From: Phialophora verrucosa
Lineage: Eukaryota > Ascomycota > Eurotiomycetes > Chaetothyriales > Herpotrichiellaceae
Length of the DNA: 64,000 nt
Reading direction: 5' to 3'
Assembly: GCA_002099365.1 (NCBI GenBank)
Contig: MSED01000008.1
Location: 124,001-188,000, forward strand
Made by a program: the position numbers and the translations under genes. Of this stretch, positions 11,109 through 21,764 are shown in pieces; the stretch's first letter is position 1, and each line of letters opens with the position of its first letter. Below the pieces are notes generated by a model that worked only from the letters and a program-made list of their open reading frames with translations, made no database searches and was not told where the DNA came from.

Positions 11109-11831
11109 TCAAACTCCATTCAATTCGATTTTCCGTTCCCCGGTCTTCAAATATTCGTCCACACGCTCAACGATCTGATTCCAGTCCATCATCGCCCCGT
11201 CGCCCGTATCCCCACAGGCCAACTCCTTCTCCGTTGGTCGCAGGATCGTGACCCATCCGTCCTCGCCTTCCCCCCAATCCTCGTCCAGCACTTTGATCTG
11301 CTTTCTCGTGATTGGGTGCCTCCACATGGCGGTGTTCATCGCCGGAGCGACGAAGATCCTCTTCTTCCGCATGTCGACCAGGCCGGTGGTGTCCCAGGCG
11401 CGGATGACGTTCAGGAGCAGGCCGTCGCTCATGCCGTTGACCATTTTGGCGAGGCTGTTGGCCGACAAGGGAGCGACGACCAGGACGTGCGCCCAACGCC
11501 TCAGTTCAATGTGTAGGATCTTGTCGCCCCGGACCCAGGGCTTGGACCATTCATCTTCGTCGCCGTATATCCCATCGACATGCGGAACGTTGATCAGAGA
11601 TGATAGCTTCGGTTGTTCCGCGGACTGGCCTTGCAAGAATTGCCCCGCCGCCTCGGTGAGGACGATGCGGATGGATATGTTTGCGTGGGAGCCAAGCGCC
11701 TGAGCGATCAGAGGTATCTTGATCGCCGCGACCGAGCCGCTCGCCCCGAGGAGGATGTGGTGTTTGCCGTCGTTCTCGAATGCAGCCGCGGAAAAGCGCT
11801 CGCCGCTCGAAGTCGGGCTCGTGGTGGTCAT
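11109..11831 (-). CDS. Phosphopantothenoylcysteine decarboxylase (coenzyme A biosynthesis)
   Basis: Single exon, 240 aa, ATG at 11831. A flavoprotein of the HFCD family that decarboxylates 4'-phosphopantothenoylcysteine to 4'-phosphopantetheine on the way to coenzyme A. Visible signatures: the FMN-binding start LLGASGSVAAIK; the catalytic His at about 107 in LHIELRRWAHVLVVAPLSAN; the PAMNTAMW motif (about 163-170) that clamps the substrate; and the conserved Cys at about 206 in ACGDTGDGAM. In budding yeast this activity is split among Cab3/Hal3/Vhs3, which carry long acidic tails. This protein lacks them and looks like a stand-alone enzyme with all key residues. Convergent with COQ2 (31-bp gap) and divergent from GRX5 (328 bp). 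Confidence 0.92.
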   Translation of the reverse strand: MTTTSPTSSGERFSAAAFENDGKHHILLGASGSVAAIKIPLIAQALGSHANISIRIVLTEAAGQFLQGQSAEQPKLSSLINVPHVDGIYGDEDEWSKPWVRGDKILHIELRRWAHVLVVAPLSANSLAKMVNGMSDGLLLNVIRAWDTTGLVDMRKKRIFVAPAMNTAMWRHPITRKQIKVLDEDWGEGEDGWVTILRPTEKELACGDTGDGAMMDWNQIVERVDEYLKTGERKIELNGV

Positions 11832-12159
11832 GGTATTACCGTACGAGTAGACAGGACAACCTGCGTTATGTCAAGTCAAGTCGAGTGTCGGAAACCTACA
11901 AGCGATTTTTTCTTTTTCATCCAGAGATATTTATTTTATTCTCTTCATCGATCCCTGGCGATTTGTCAGGGAGTATGTACCGTACTGGACTGGAGAGGAC
12001 GGGCGTGATTTTGGTGAATCCGGTGCGACGACACGCCGATTGTCAATTTGTCAACATTTGACATCATTCCCTCTTCCAACCACTTTTCTCCGACGCCGCA
12101 GACAGTGACTCGACCTTTCGTTCTCCCTTCAGCAAACGACACACAAACTACCGCCAGCC

Positions 12160-12894
12160 ATGCTCCAGCGAACATTAAGACTACCCGTGCGATCCCCCAT
12201 CAGCTGGAGATCCCGCCCAAATACTGACGGTGACCTGCACAGGCGTTCCGCGGCGCTCTTGCGTCCCTCTCCCCCTCCGCCACCCACAGCACCATCCTCC
12301 CGCGCATAACGTCCCAACTGTCGCAAACTCGCCTGCTCTCGCAAGAAGTCCGTACCGCAATCGACAAAGCCGTCGCCTCAGCACCGGTCGTACTGTTTAT
12401 GAAAGGCACACCCGAGACACCACAATGCGGCTTCTCAAGAACGAGCATCCAGATATTGGGTCTACAGGGCGTGGACCCCGCCAAATTCACGGCCTTCAAC
12501 GTATTGGAGGACCAGGACTTGAGGAGCGGTGGGTACAGTGCTAGCGGCCGGGAGTGGCTGCACACAGTTTCATTCTGCCTTTTACTGACGAGACTCATCT
12601 GTAGGAATTAAAGAATACTCCGACTGGCCGACGATCCCACAGCTATACGTCGACAAGGAATTCATCGGCGGCTGCGACATCCTGATCAACATGCACAAGG
12701 ACGGCAGTCTAGCTGAGTTGCTTGCGGAGAAGAAGGTCCTCGTAACCGAGGATGGCGACGAAGTCGAGCACACCGAAGCAGGAGGCGACAAGGAAGGTGG
12801 CGATGTTGAAGGACAGAAGGCCGGACAGGTAAGAGCTGAAACAGAGCAGAGTACAGGCGGACGCAGTAAGGACGCGAAGGGGGAGACATCGTGA
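12160..12894 (+). CDS. GRX5: Mitochondrial monothiol glutaredoxin (iron-sulfur cluster transfer)
   Basis: Three exons: 12160-12186, 12243-12528 and 12605-12894. Introns are 56 nt (12187-12242, with a CTGAC branch site) and 76 nt (12529-12604), giving about 200 aa. The first exon supplies only nine residues. The N-terminus to about residue 45 is basic and Ser/Arg-rich, fitting a mitochondrial presequence. The monothiol active site CGFS is at about 71-74 in TPQCGFS. The glutathione-binding WPTIPQLY and GGCDIL motifs follow after the second intron. Grx5 passes [2Fe-2S] clusters from the Isu1 scaffold to downstream targets in the matrix. The C-terminal ~60 residues are an acidic, Gly/Glu/Lys-rich tail longer than in yeast Grx5; its role is unknown. 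Confidence 0.93.
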
Positions 12895-13217
12895 TCCAGG
12901 CCCGATAGTCCGATGGGCAGCTGTTGTACCACTATTACTACGGATGGATCAGAGCCTGCAGGTTGGCAAAATCTCTTTCATTTCTCCAGCACCGATCGAA
13001 GCCAATGAACGTGTATGTCCATGCGTTGTTCCACCATGCTTGCTTCGCCCTAAGAATATGTACAAAATGAAGAAATTATCAGGACTCTCTGCCTGTGCGC
13101 CTACGCCATGCCGTCCCAGCCTTTCATTCTCTGCAACAATGTCGTAAGACTCCGCACCCAATGCTCTCGGAAGAAGCAAGGGAAAAGCCCTTATCATCGA
13201 CAGGAAACACAAGCTCT

Positions 13218-14558
13218 TCATGCATCGTATGTTTCCTCCTTGGTCTCCTCCACGACCACCCCCCACTCATCCTCCAACCGTCCGTACATGATATCCTTCA
13301 ACAAGCGTTTCACCTTCATGGCAAACTCGTCTCCGTGCTTGGCCTCGGTCTGCCCGAGCGGGAGAACAAGATCGAGTCCCCTGAAGTGGATATCCTGCAC
13401 GGGGGAAATGAAGAACGCGGTGCCCGCACCGAACGCCTCGATGAGACGACCCTCGGTCTGAGCGTCAACGACTTCTTGCATGGTGAATCTCCTCTCCGTA
13501 ACGTCCACATCCTCACCTAGTCTCCCCGAGCGGACGAGGTCGAGGACCGACGCGCGAGTCACGCCTTCGAGGATAACGCCATCCCCAAGAGGCGCCGTGA
13601 CCATCTCCCTCCGTCCCGTGGTCTTGTTCTCCCAGAGGACGAAGAAGTTGCTCCCACCCGCTTCCGTTACGAAGCATTCCTCACCGAAAAGCCAGAGGAT
13701 TTGATCATACCCTCTCGCCCGCGCCTCGCCCTGCGCGACGAGTGAAGGTCCGTAGTTTGCACCGACCTTGGCATTGCCGAACCCGCCGGGCCAGGCGCGG
13801 ATCATATCGTGCTTCGAGGCGAGGAGGCGCATGCCCTTGGGCGGGGCCGAGGGCTTCGGTTCAGCGACGCCGTTGCTCAGAGGGGCCGGCATGGGAGGCT
13901 TGCATGATGGGTCGTCGAGACTCGGGAACATCACCATCATGATATACATTAGCGCCTCCTTCGGTCTCTGCACGCCCAGGGCCGGCGCCGTCGCAATCAT
14001 GGTCGGCCGGATGTAGATAAAGGTGCCAGGCTCTGCGATCCACTTGGGCGCCTCGACGCCCACGAACTTCTTCAACAGTTTGAGGAACTCCTCTGGCGGG
14101 AAGCCCGGAAGAGAGATACGCGTGGCCGATTGGAGGAAACGTCTTGCGTTGCGATCTGGTCGGAAGAGTCGGACTTTGCCATCGTGGCCCCGATAGGCCT
14201 TCATGCCCTCGAAGCATTCGGTCGCGTAGTGCAGGACGGATGCTGTAGGCATGATGGAGAGCGGGCCGTAGGGTCGGATCTCAGGAGCTTCCCAACCGTC
14301 CTTCTCCGTCCACCGAACGGTGAGCATGTGGTCTGTCGTGTAGTTTTGGCTCCATACTTCTGGCGAGTTGGGAGCGGGGACGGGTTTCGGATTGAGGTTC
14401 AGGGTGAAAGTGAGTTTCGAGGCGTCAAGGTCGGCCACTTTCGATCCATTGGAAACCGTCTTCTCGAGGATTGTGGCCGTTCCAGCTTTGGTTAGCTTGG
14501 ACGTGTTGTCCAGTGTGGGTGATGGGGGAGACACGGGTGAAACTGCTGCTGGTGCCAT
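13218..14558 (-). CDS. Branched-chain amino acid aminotransferase
   Basis: Single exon, 446 aa from the ATG at 14558. The frame is open further upstream but has no earlier ATG. A class IV PLP-dependent transaminase that interconverts leucine, isoleucine and valine with their 2-oxo acids. Visible: the substrate region LHYATECFEGMKAYRG, the PLP lysine at about 264 in GNAKVGANYGPSL, FVTEAGGSNFFVLW, and the cofactor-binding segment ILEGVTRASVLDL. A Pro-rich insert at about 213-240 (after MYIMMVMF) sits where most family members have a short turn. No strong mitochondrial presequence is apparent: the N-terminus is Ala/Pro/Ser-rich with few Arg. The protein could therefore be cytosolic, but this is uncertain. 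Confidence 0.92.
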   Translation of the reverse strand: MAPAAVSPVSPPSPTLDNTSKLTKAGTATILEKTVSNGSKVADLDASKLTFTLNLNPKPVPAPNSPEVWSQNYTTDHMLTVRWTEKDGWEAPEIRPYGPLSIMPTASVLHYATECFEGMKAYRGHDGKVRLFRPDRNARRFLQSATRISLPGFPPEEFLKLLKKFVGVEAPKWIAEPGTFIYIRPTMIATAPALGVQRPKEALMYIMMVMFPSLDDPSCKPPMPAPLSNGVAEPKPSAPPKGMRLLASKHDMIRAWPGGFGNAKVGANYGPSLVAQGEARARGYDQILWLFGEECFVTEAGGSNFFVLWENKTTGRREMVTAPLGDGVILEGVTRASVLDLVRSGRLGEDVDVTERRFTMQEVVDAQTEGRLIEAFGAGTAFFISPVQDIHFRGLDLVLPLGQTEAKHGDEFAMKVKRLLKDIMYGRLEDEWGVVVEETKEETYDA

Positions 14559-15418
14559 GGTATTCGAACAATAAAAGCAGAGGTATGGATTGAATAACAA
14601 ATGAGGATCACGATCGCCCAACAGGAAAATCAGGACAGAAATCCAAGCGGAATCGAAGAATGGAGGGCAATGCGTATGGGCCACCTCCGTGACTCATATA
14701 CTTCTAGAAGACATGGCTTGACCGGCCTCGGAGTATTAATGAAAACATGGGTACACTTCACAAACTTTGATAATAGTGGGACAAGCCTTGCACACTGCCG
14801 CATGGAATGGGGCAATCTATTTGGTCCATTGGCGCGACCAGCATCCTTGACTTACTTTCGTTTGGACCCTACTGTACGCCTTTTTCGTGACAAGGCCTTA
14901 TCGGGGTGTCCACTTTCAAGGTGAAGGGAGGCCGCAGGGAGTAAACATCCGATCACACGTCGCCCGAGCAAGACACGAGCGCAAGATTTTCATTCGAAAT
15001 TTTCCCATACAGCAAGTTTTGCTGTTCGGCGCCACAGATAAAGCCACTGTGAGAGCTCCAGTTGAACACTCAGATTGGTGGCGTTGGGAAATAAACAAGG
15101 CTCCGCCCGAAAAATGCAGCTTCTTCCGAGATCCAGCTCATCGTCATTGCCCAGCTTGTGACGGATATTCGCGGATATTTACGTCGAGAAGAGAGGAGCT
15201 GCAGGGTAGACGCGTCTGGTTCCGCTCTTCGAATGATATTAGTTTGCACCCCTTTCACCTGTTCATTGTAGGAAGCTGGGAGGTCAGCTGGTGCAGAAAT
15301 GATCGCACTGACGACGTGACATCCATCATTCCAACACGGCCCCTTGAACACGGAACCTCTAACACGGACCGTCTTCCGTGTGGAATGAAAGGCCAAGCTT
15401 CTCCACTGGGCATGATCC
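14559..15418. other. Intergenic, no gene seen
   Basis: About 860 bp upstream of the aminotransferase gene and downstream of the coiled-coil gene, both on the minus strand. Open frames here are short and lack recognisable protein character. It should contain the aminotransferase promoter. Confidence 0.4.
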
Positions 15419-16400
15419 TCAGTCTTCCGTGAATTGCTGGAGAAGAGTTGTAATTTGCTTCAGGTTCTCGGTCTTTTTCTGGACATATGACTGGAATAGA
15501 TGGTTACAGGCAAACTCGGCATCGAAACACGGGAAAGTACATACCTCGTGTATTTCCTTTGCAACCTTTTTGGCTTTGTTGGAGATTTGACCCATTTCCT
15601 CTTCGAATCCTTTCAGACTCTGCTGGAATTCTGCGTGGTCCCGGCGCGCTTCATCGTAAGCAGTTTTGGCAACCTTGAACGTTTCATGGAGTCTCTCTCG
15701 CTGGCCTGGTTTCATAAGCCCTGTTTCCATTTGGACAACGGACAGCGAGTCTTTGCCGTAGAGCTCTACGGCGAGACTCATGATCTCGAATTGTACGTCT
15801 TCCCATGCTCCCCAGAGTTGGCGCAGGATCCGCCCCTTCTCGTCATGCAGTTTGCGAAACCCCGAGATGCTCTCTTTCAGCAGGACTTCTTCCGTGATCG
15901 CTCCTGCATCTTTTCTGTTGGTCCGGACGTTTGTCAATGCTTCTGCGGTGAATGGTTTCTGCAGGGGCTCTTCGATCTCGCTCAACTTATGACAATGAGC
16001 CTCGAGGTCGAGCGCGAGTTCTTCAAGATTGCTGGCCAGCTTTTTCTCAGTTTCGCCCAAGTCATTTGTGGACTGCTCATGAAGGTTCTCTCGGTAGCGG
16101 TCGAGGCTCTCTTGCAAAGGTTAGCGACTCCCATAGACGGCCTTTGAATGACCCACCTGTAAACTTGTCTGCCAGAGCAACGCGGGGATCCCGTTGCTTT
16201 TCATTGTGTCTATCCCCGTAGACACGGGTCGAGCCACACTGGTCTGAATGACTCTTTCTTTGCGGTTTGGTAACCCGGGGCGGGACAATAGGTTGACGGT
16301 CGACCGGGGTTCGGGCAGGTGCTGGTGCCAATGAGTTGCGAGAAAGAGAGAAGAGTGATCTGGCAGAGACGGTGCCACGCTTGTCAGTGGTTGGATGCAT
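15419..16400 (-). CDS. Coiled-coil protein, unrecognised
   Basis: Three exons: 16400-16157, 16110-15545 and 15490-15419. Introns are 46 nt (16156-16111, branch GCTAAC) and 54 nt (15544-15491, GTATGT..CCAG), giving about 293 aa. Residues 1-80 are basic and Ser/Pro-rich. The remainder is almost entirely helical, with heptad-like text (for example ETEKKLASNLEELALDLEAH, and EEMGQISNKAKKVAKEIHE). It also has a segment LWGAWEDVQFEIMSLAVEL. The layout resembles BAR-type membrane-curvature proteins or sorting-nexin helices, but no diagnostic motif allows a firm call. The 54-nt intron is in frame and stop-free, so retention would lengthen the C-terminus by 18 residues. Confidence 0.7.
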
Positions 16401-18434
16401 CGTGGATCGAGACCATGTGTTGATACTCTTTGCCTCGTTACCGAAGGGCCCGCCTGGAAAAGCGGTTGAGACAAGGCGAATGTGCGACGAGAAAGATCTG
16501 AAATAAATGTGGTGGAAAAGTAGTCATCATTTGGCCTTTGGATGTCGTCCCAGTCCCCCAAAAACACCATAACGTCACCTATCAAGAAGGAGCAATCGAA
16601 GCAACGGCGTCTGACCCCGGTGTCTCTCAACATTGCAAATCTGCTCGTTCCTCCACGAATCATGCATACCCTCATTTGCAAATAGCCGTAGTCCTCGTAG
16701 AAAGCCAGCTCCTTCGGTTCGTAGCTGCACAAGTTCCATCCTACACGTGTGCACGTGTACCATTCATTCCAGCTTCACACCTAGAGATCGCCTTCGCAAG
16801 GCCCATCTCCAGTGGTCTGTAGACAGGTAGTCGGTGACCGTCAAATCCTGGCTCGGAGGCTACGTAGACAATGTGTGCGTCCAATGGGTTGGTAGCTGTG
16901 GAATGGGGCGTGCCTCGTTTCCGCTCGTTTCTGCTCAGCCTTGACCGCCCAAAATCCCTGTAATACCTTCACTGGAGGTCCGACAATTCGGTGGCACCGA
17001 CCAATCATTTATTCCCATTGAATGCCATGCCATATATTTTGAAGTTGACAAAATTTCGTTACAATATCCTCTGGGGCTCAGGTCAAACTAGCACCGGGCT
17101 AGAAGGCGAGTCCTAGACGAATTGTGCGACAAAAGTCCTCCGTTCAACTCCCGCCGTCGTCGCTCCGAAAACCGTTCCTCCTCGATTTCCTCCTCCTCGA
17201 CCGACAAGAGAAACAAGTGGTGGATAACACAGGCCAGAAATAACATAATGTTTGCATACTTGACAAGTCAAATCGGCGGTGCATCGAACGAGATGACTGC
17301 GAGATGGGAGTAGACCGGTTGGCTTGCCACCACCGGATATAGCCCAATCAAAACACAAAAGCGATATCACACTTCTACTGTTCGAGTAGAGGTTGAGGTA
17401 GAGTTTTTGTTTTTTCCTCTCTTATTGATGTTAGTCTTTATGATGTAGTAGACCAGGTTTCTACTCTCCGGAAATCTCGATCTCGTGGCGCTCGGGGAGG
17501 TGTTATAGGCTCGACATGAATCTTAAAAACGCTGCGTCGTAATCTTCCCAACTCATTATACTCCAGTATTCGATAACCAGTCTGCCTCCTTCGTACCTAG
17601 AGTCATCTGTCAATACGGGCCGGGAACTCGTCACCTACAGCCAAGTTTCAAGAGATCACAAACCTTAGCCACGGCTGCGGCTTACCCCCTGGTGACCCCA
17701 ATGCCTTTAGAATAGCGGTATCATCTACCAAGCCCTACATCTCTATGCGCGGTTCTTCATCTGGGTTCCTCGGCACCGCTGGTTGCGAAGCACTTTGTGC
17801 GTTCGCTATCTACCGGCAGAGCTACGTAGCTTGGAAGTCAAAATCCTAGAGAAGGCGCCTGCACCGCCACAGGCACAATGTCCCTTTCAGTCCTGCGCAT
17901 GCATCGAGATGGGGTTCCTTTGTGGCACCCAATGATCACAGCGCTCGATGCTGGCATCATCCCAGAAGTTGGCAAACAATCGAGATGACCATGTCGCCCT
18001 GCGTCATCAGACCCCTTACGGTGTGGCTGCCGACCGGGGAAAGGATTGGCCAGCGTTGGCGATCCCACTCCAACACCTCAAAGCGAAGACTGGAACTTGG
18101 AAACCTGGTTCCCCATTGTGCCATTTACTTGGGGATCGTCGAAATGCCATGCAAAGACGCGATATTCTCCCAACCCAGGTGGCTAGGCCGGTGCTGTTTG
18201 ATCACGAAGAGTGACGTCGCCGGTCATGCGGGGAAAGAAACCATGGGCATCGCTTTCGATCGAGGGTGATTGATAAAAAGGTCAAAGTCCACTCCAGGTC
18301 CGGTCCAGATTCCATTTCTCTTTCCCCGTCAAAGAAAAGATAATCAAACCATACTCAAATCTCAAGAGCCCAGGCTTCCAAAACATCTCATATCAAACAC
18401 CACCACCACAGGAACAGGAACAATCACATCGACA
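16401..18434. other. Long intergenic stretch, no gene assigned
   Basis: About 2 kb without a convincing gene on either strand. It contains two close CACGTG E-boxes near 16742-16757, an AT-richer stretch around 17370-17560, and the probable 5' leader of the small basic protein gene toward the right end. Confidence 0.4.
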
Positions 18435-18824
18435 ATGCCCTTCGGTAGATCACGAGCTCGTCACCATGCTGGCGGAGCTACCGTCACCACTACGGTTACG
18501 ACCGTGGAACAACCAGCAGCTCCGGCAACAAGATCTCGTGCGGTGGGCGCAAAGCCCACCCTCAGGCAGCGCCTGTTCGGTCCTAAGACCAGAACACCAA
18601 GAACCACCACGGCCACTCCAACACGAAGACGCCGTGTTGGCGGCACACGTCGCACCCCAGCGACAGCAACCACCACTCCACGCCGCAAGGCCAGCGTGAG
18701 CGACAAAGTCTCCGGTGCCATGCTCAAGCTAAAGGGGAGTCTTACTCGACGGCCAGGCCGGAAGGCTGCCGGCACGAGACGTATGCATGGCACAGACGGT
18801 AGAGGGAGTCGTCGGTACTACTAG
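18435..18824 (+). CDS. Small, very basic conserved-type protein
   Basis: Intronless, 129 aa, ATG at 18435. The product is extremely rich in Arg, Thr, Ala and Gly and nearly lacks acidic residues in its first 90 positions. It contains a Thr-rich run (TVTTTVTTVE), Arg clusters (TRRRRVGGTRRT) and a more structured end with KVSGAMLKLKGSLTRRPG and RRMHGTDGRGSRR. I recall closely similar small proteins across Pezizomycotina with the same AMLKLKGSLT...MHGTDGRG ending, but no assigned function. The composition suggests nucleic-acid binding; that is inference only. The leader upstream is CA-rich, as is common for highly expressed fungal genes. Confidence 0.7.
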   Translation: MPFGRSRARHHAGGATVTTTVTTVEQPAAPATRSRAVGAKPTLRQRLFGPKTRTPRTTTATPTRRRRVGGTRRTPATATTTPRRKASVSDKVSGAMLKLKGSLTRRPGRKAAGTRRMHGTDGRGSRRYY

Positions 18825-19125
18825 TCGCCGGATTGGCCTGGGGCCCAAGCTCCGTGGAGTCAGGAGAGACTGGACCGAGTCGCTGCGATCTGCGTGGAAA
18901 AGCCGAGAAAGATTGACGAGTATGGCGCCATTGTTTGGGACAGGCTCCATGCACCGAGGTCTGGAGGATCAGATGTTGAATACGGATCCTCCTGGCGGTC
19001 TACGTGGATCGCCGAATGTACGATTATGATGAGACGATGTATCAGATACCAGAATGTAATTCTAAGTCTTTATGTTCATACTTTGTCAGAATTCAAGGGG
19101 ATTTTCTGCCATTGCTTCATGTCTT

Positions 19126-19848
19126 TCACAACTTCCTCGTTATGGAGTATAGGAATATGCCCTCTCTCCGATCACCCTCCTTGCCATCGTAGTCCAAATA
19201 CTCTACATAGAACTTCTTCATCATGTCGCGGATGAACCTCATATCGGCTTTTCGTCTCTTCTTGAAGCAGAAGTAACACGTCGTTGAGGGCCCAATCAGG
19301 TCACCGAGGGTCTGTAGGAGTAATGGAAATGCAGGCTCGAAGTAGACACAATCTGCTGCAAGGACAACATCCGGATATCCTGAGGAATACGGAAGAATCG
19401 ACAGAGGAGGCGAAGTGCCCCAGTCATATACCTCCGCAGCCACCCTGTCTTCGAGCTTGTTCAGGGCGATATTCTTTCTCATCAAGGCAAGCATGGGTAT
19501 TTGGTCTGTAATATAGATCTTCTGAGTGTCATCGAGCTCACAACCCAACGCGACGGCCAGTCCCACAAGTCCTCCGCCTGCGCCAATCTCGACAAGTGAC
19601 TTGCCTCTCAGAGAGCCTGAGGAATGGTATGTGAGCATGTACTTGGCCAGCACCATGCCAGCGGGCCAGAGTTGACCACCGCATCCTTCTTGAAGATCTT
19701 CGTGAAGCAGGAGAGGTTTGTCTGGGGGGAGGAGATTGCCGAATGTGATGATTGTGGTCGAGGGCTTTTTGTTGTCGCGCTCCGGGACGAGAGCGGTATC
19801 AATAGCGAAAACATCGTTCTCAGGCGAACTCGACCGGGATGCCGGCAT
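19126..19848 (-). CDS. EFM6: EFM6-like protein-lysine N-methyltransferase
   Basis: Single exon, 240 aa, ATG at 19848. A class I S-adenosylmethionine methyltransferase of the METTL21/Methyltransf_16 group. Visible: the pre-core GGQLWPAGMVLAKYM; SAM motif I LVEIGAGGGLVGLAVAL at about 85-101; the acidic motif II in YITDQIPM; and the post-motif VVLAADCVYFEPAFPLL near 160-177. Here the Asp is followed by CVYFEP, matching the D-C/V-Y-[FWY] signature of this group. Yeast Efm6 methylates a lysine of translation elongation factor 1A. That substrate is the best guess by similarity but cannot be proven from sequence. Confidence 0.82.
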   Translation of the reverse strand: MPASRSSSPENDVFAIDTALVPERDNKKPSTTIITFGNLLPPDKPLLLHEDLQEGCGGQLWPAGMVLAKYMLTYHSSGSLRGKSLVEIGAGGGLVGLAVALGCELDDTQKIYITDQIPMLALMRKNIALNKLEDRVAAEVYDWGTSPPLSILPYSSGYPDVVLAADCVYFEPAFPLLLQTLGDLIGPSTTCYFCFKKRRKADMRFIRDMMKKFYVEYLDYDGKEGDRREGIFLYSITRKL

Positions 19849-20782
19849 GGTTGTTGCACCAGGGTGGGGGATTTCCTATCTGGAGCCGATGAGTTTATGG
19901 GACAGTAGAAAATTCAGCTGCACATGATGAGGGCTGTGATCGAATCACTAACGCTCCTGTGTAAGAAGTCAAAATTAAAGGTTTCCTTGTGGCCTTTCTA
20001 GTGGTTGTCGGAGCGTGATTTCGGTCAAACAATTGAACTTGCAATAATCGCAGATGAGGTAACCAAAAGCGCAAGCAGTCTGGAGGAGGCTCTATTGTGC
20101 GGCAAGGCTGCTGATAACGTGGCCAGCACTGATACCAGGCATTGAAATGATTGGGCAACAGCCTAGCGGACTGGGAATCCGGGGTAATTCTTATTTACGT
20201 GACTGTTCCTGGCTTGAGGCATATGAGAAAGTTGTCCCTGAGCAGAATATACCCTCTGACTGAAAGTAGGAGAGAGATTCAGAGTCGAGGGCCAGAGCGC
20301 ATGAGGACCATCCTTCGGCGAGAGATCAAGCCCCGATCATTGGAAGCTCGGAGAACATACTTCAGCAAGATTAACGTCAGGTGCTCAGGAACGATCCTCG
20401 GCACTGACATCATCAGGAAAGCAGCCCAGTGGAATTGTCATTACAGCTTGGAAACCGCGGCAGAAGCTGGACACCAGCTTGTCAGATATCTGGTAATACT
20501 AGTAATTACCGTGGCGGTCTCAACGTGTCGTCATTGTTTTGTGCCGTTGGACCAGTGGGACAGCTGCTTTGTTGCTGGTCAGTTCTTGCGCCACGGCTCG
20601 CCAGTTTCAAGTCACCCAGTCCTTCCTGCACGTCACAGGCTCCTTCCTTATAAGCTTGACCTCGACTTCATCTCTTCCTCCTTCTTCTGTTCAGACGCAA
20701 AGCGACTACATACCAGCTTCGACTTTCGCAAGACTCAATCGAACATCTCACACTCACACAAACACACTCTCCTACCATCACA
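19849..20782. promoter_or_regulatory. Divergent promoter region, EFM6-like / DUF1761-like
   Basis: About 930 bp between divergent start codons. The part next to 20783 is rich in CT and CA, typical of fungal promoters and 5' leaders (TTATAAGCTTGACC at about 20647, then CACTCACACAAACACACTC). A long open frame crossing it has no protein-like character. Confidence 0.5.
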
Positions 20783-21424
20783 ATGGCCACACTACACTGT
20801 ACGTTGCCCTGCTCGCGCTCATAAACATCTATACGTCACTCCCGACAGCTCAACCCAACCTCACCTCTTCCACGAGAGATCATCAATCGTTCGAGGATTA
20901 AGCTAACAATATCCTGTGTTTCCAGACCTCCCACCTGTTAAGCCCTCCGCGATTGCCCTCGGCATCGTCTTCAACCAAGCCGCCTCCGCCGCCGTCCTGG
21001 CCCCTCTTTTCGGTGACACTTACCATCGTGCCAAGGCCGCAGACAGCAAGGAGGAGTTCTTCAAGTCTAAGGAGACCGCAACTGCGGCTGCTAGCTGGGG
21101 CTCTTCGATTGTCGGTTCTGCCATCCAAACATATGGTGTTGCTGCCCTGATCAACGCTACTGGTACTCTCTCCTACAAGGGAGCTGCATACTTGGGTGGT
21201 CTGATCTTTGCTGCTACATACTCCCCATCGGTAAGTTTTACATTGCAGACCTAGGAGACGCTTTAATAGATACTAACGATCCTTTGTAGCTGGTCTCTCA
21301 GGTTGTCGTTGAACAGCGACCTCTCGACACTGTCGCTGTCGGCGTCCTCACCCGGGTCTTCGAGACTGTTGGCCTCAGCTTGTTCCTCACATACTGGGGC
21401 ACTCGGACCAACCCATTCGACTAA
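20783..21424 (+). CDS. DUF1761-like small membrane protein
   Basis: Three exons: 20783-20798, 20926-21230 and 21290-21424. Introns are 127 nt and 59 nt (GTACGT..CCAG with GCTAAC branch; GTAAGT..GTAG with ACTAAC branch), giving about 151 aa. The first exon codes only five whole residues plus one base. Hydrophobic segments (KPSAIALGIVFNQAASAAVLAPL, split here as SAIALGIVFNQAASA and AVLAPL; GAAYLGGLIFAATY; and the C-terminal LTRVFETVGLSLFLTYWGT) suggest three or four membrane helices. Text and size match the fungal DUF1761 family of unknown function. The gene has good consensus splice sites and a CA-rich leader, suggesting strong expression. Confidence 0.75.
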
Positions 21425-21764
21425 GTCAGTCGCCACAGAACGAGCGCACAACTCTCTGCATGGGGGGCCAATGTGGTAGTGTAAAGTAGACGAAGGTTCC
21501 AACCGTCGCCAGAAATTGGCAACTGCTTCAATGCAAACATGAATCAATGAGGAAGGGGAGTTGAAGTGCTGGTGGAAAGCAGCTAATTCCGTCAATGTAT
21601 CCATAAAAAACAGTTCCATTGTGCACAGAGAGGGTATCATGGTCAATTCTCTGCTGTTCTCCGCTGTCGCTCCGGAATCATGCCCATGATTCAACATCGT
21701 AGTGAACTCTCCTTGCGGCGTTGTCAATAACACCATCGCCCCTGATCGTTTCGTTCTCTCATCG

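Noticed and set aside
20151..20906. Long + strand open frame of about 250 codons
   Set aside because: It crosses the promoter, exon 1 and intron 1 of the DUF1761-like gene in another frame and has no protein-like character.
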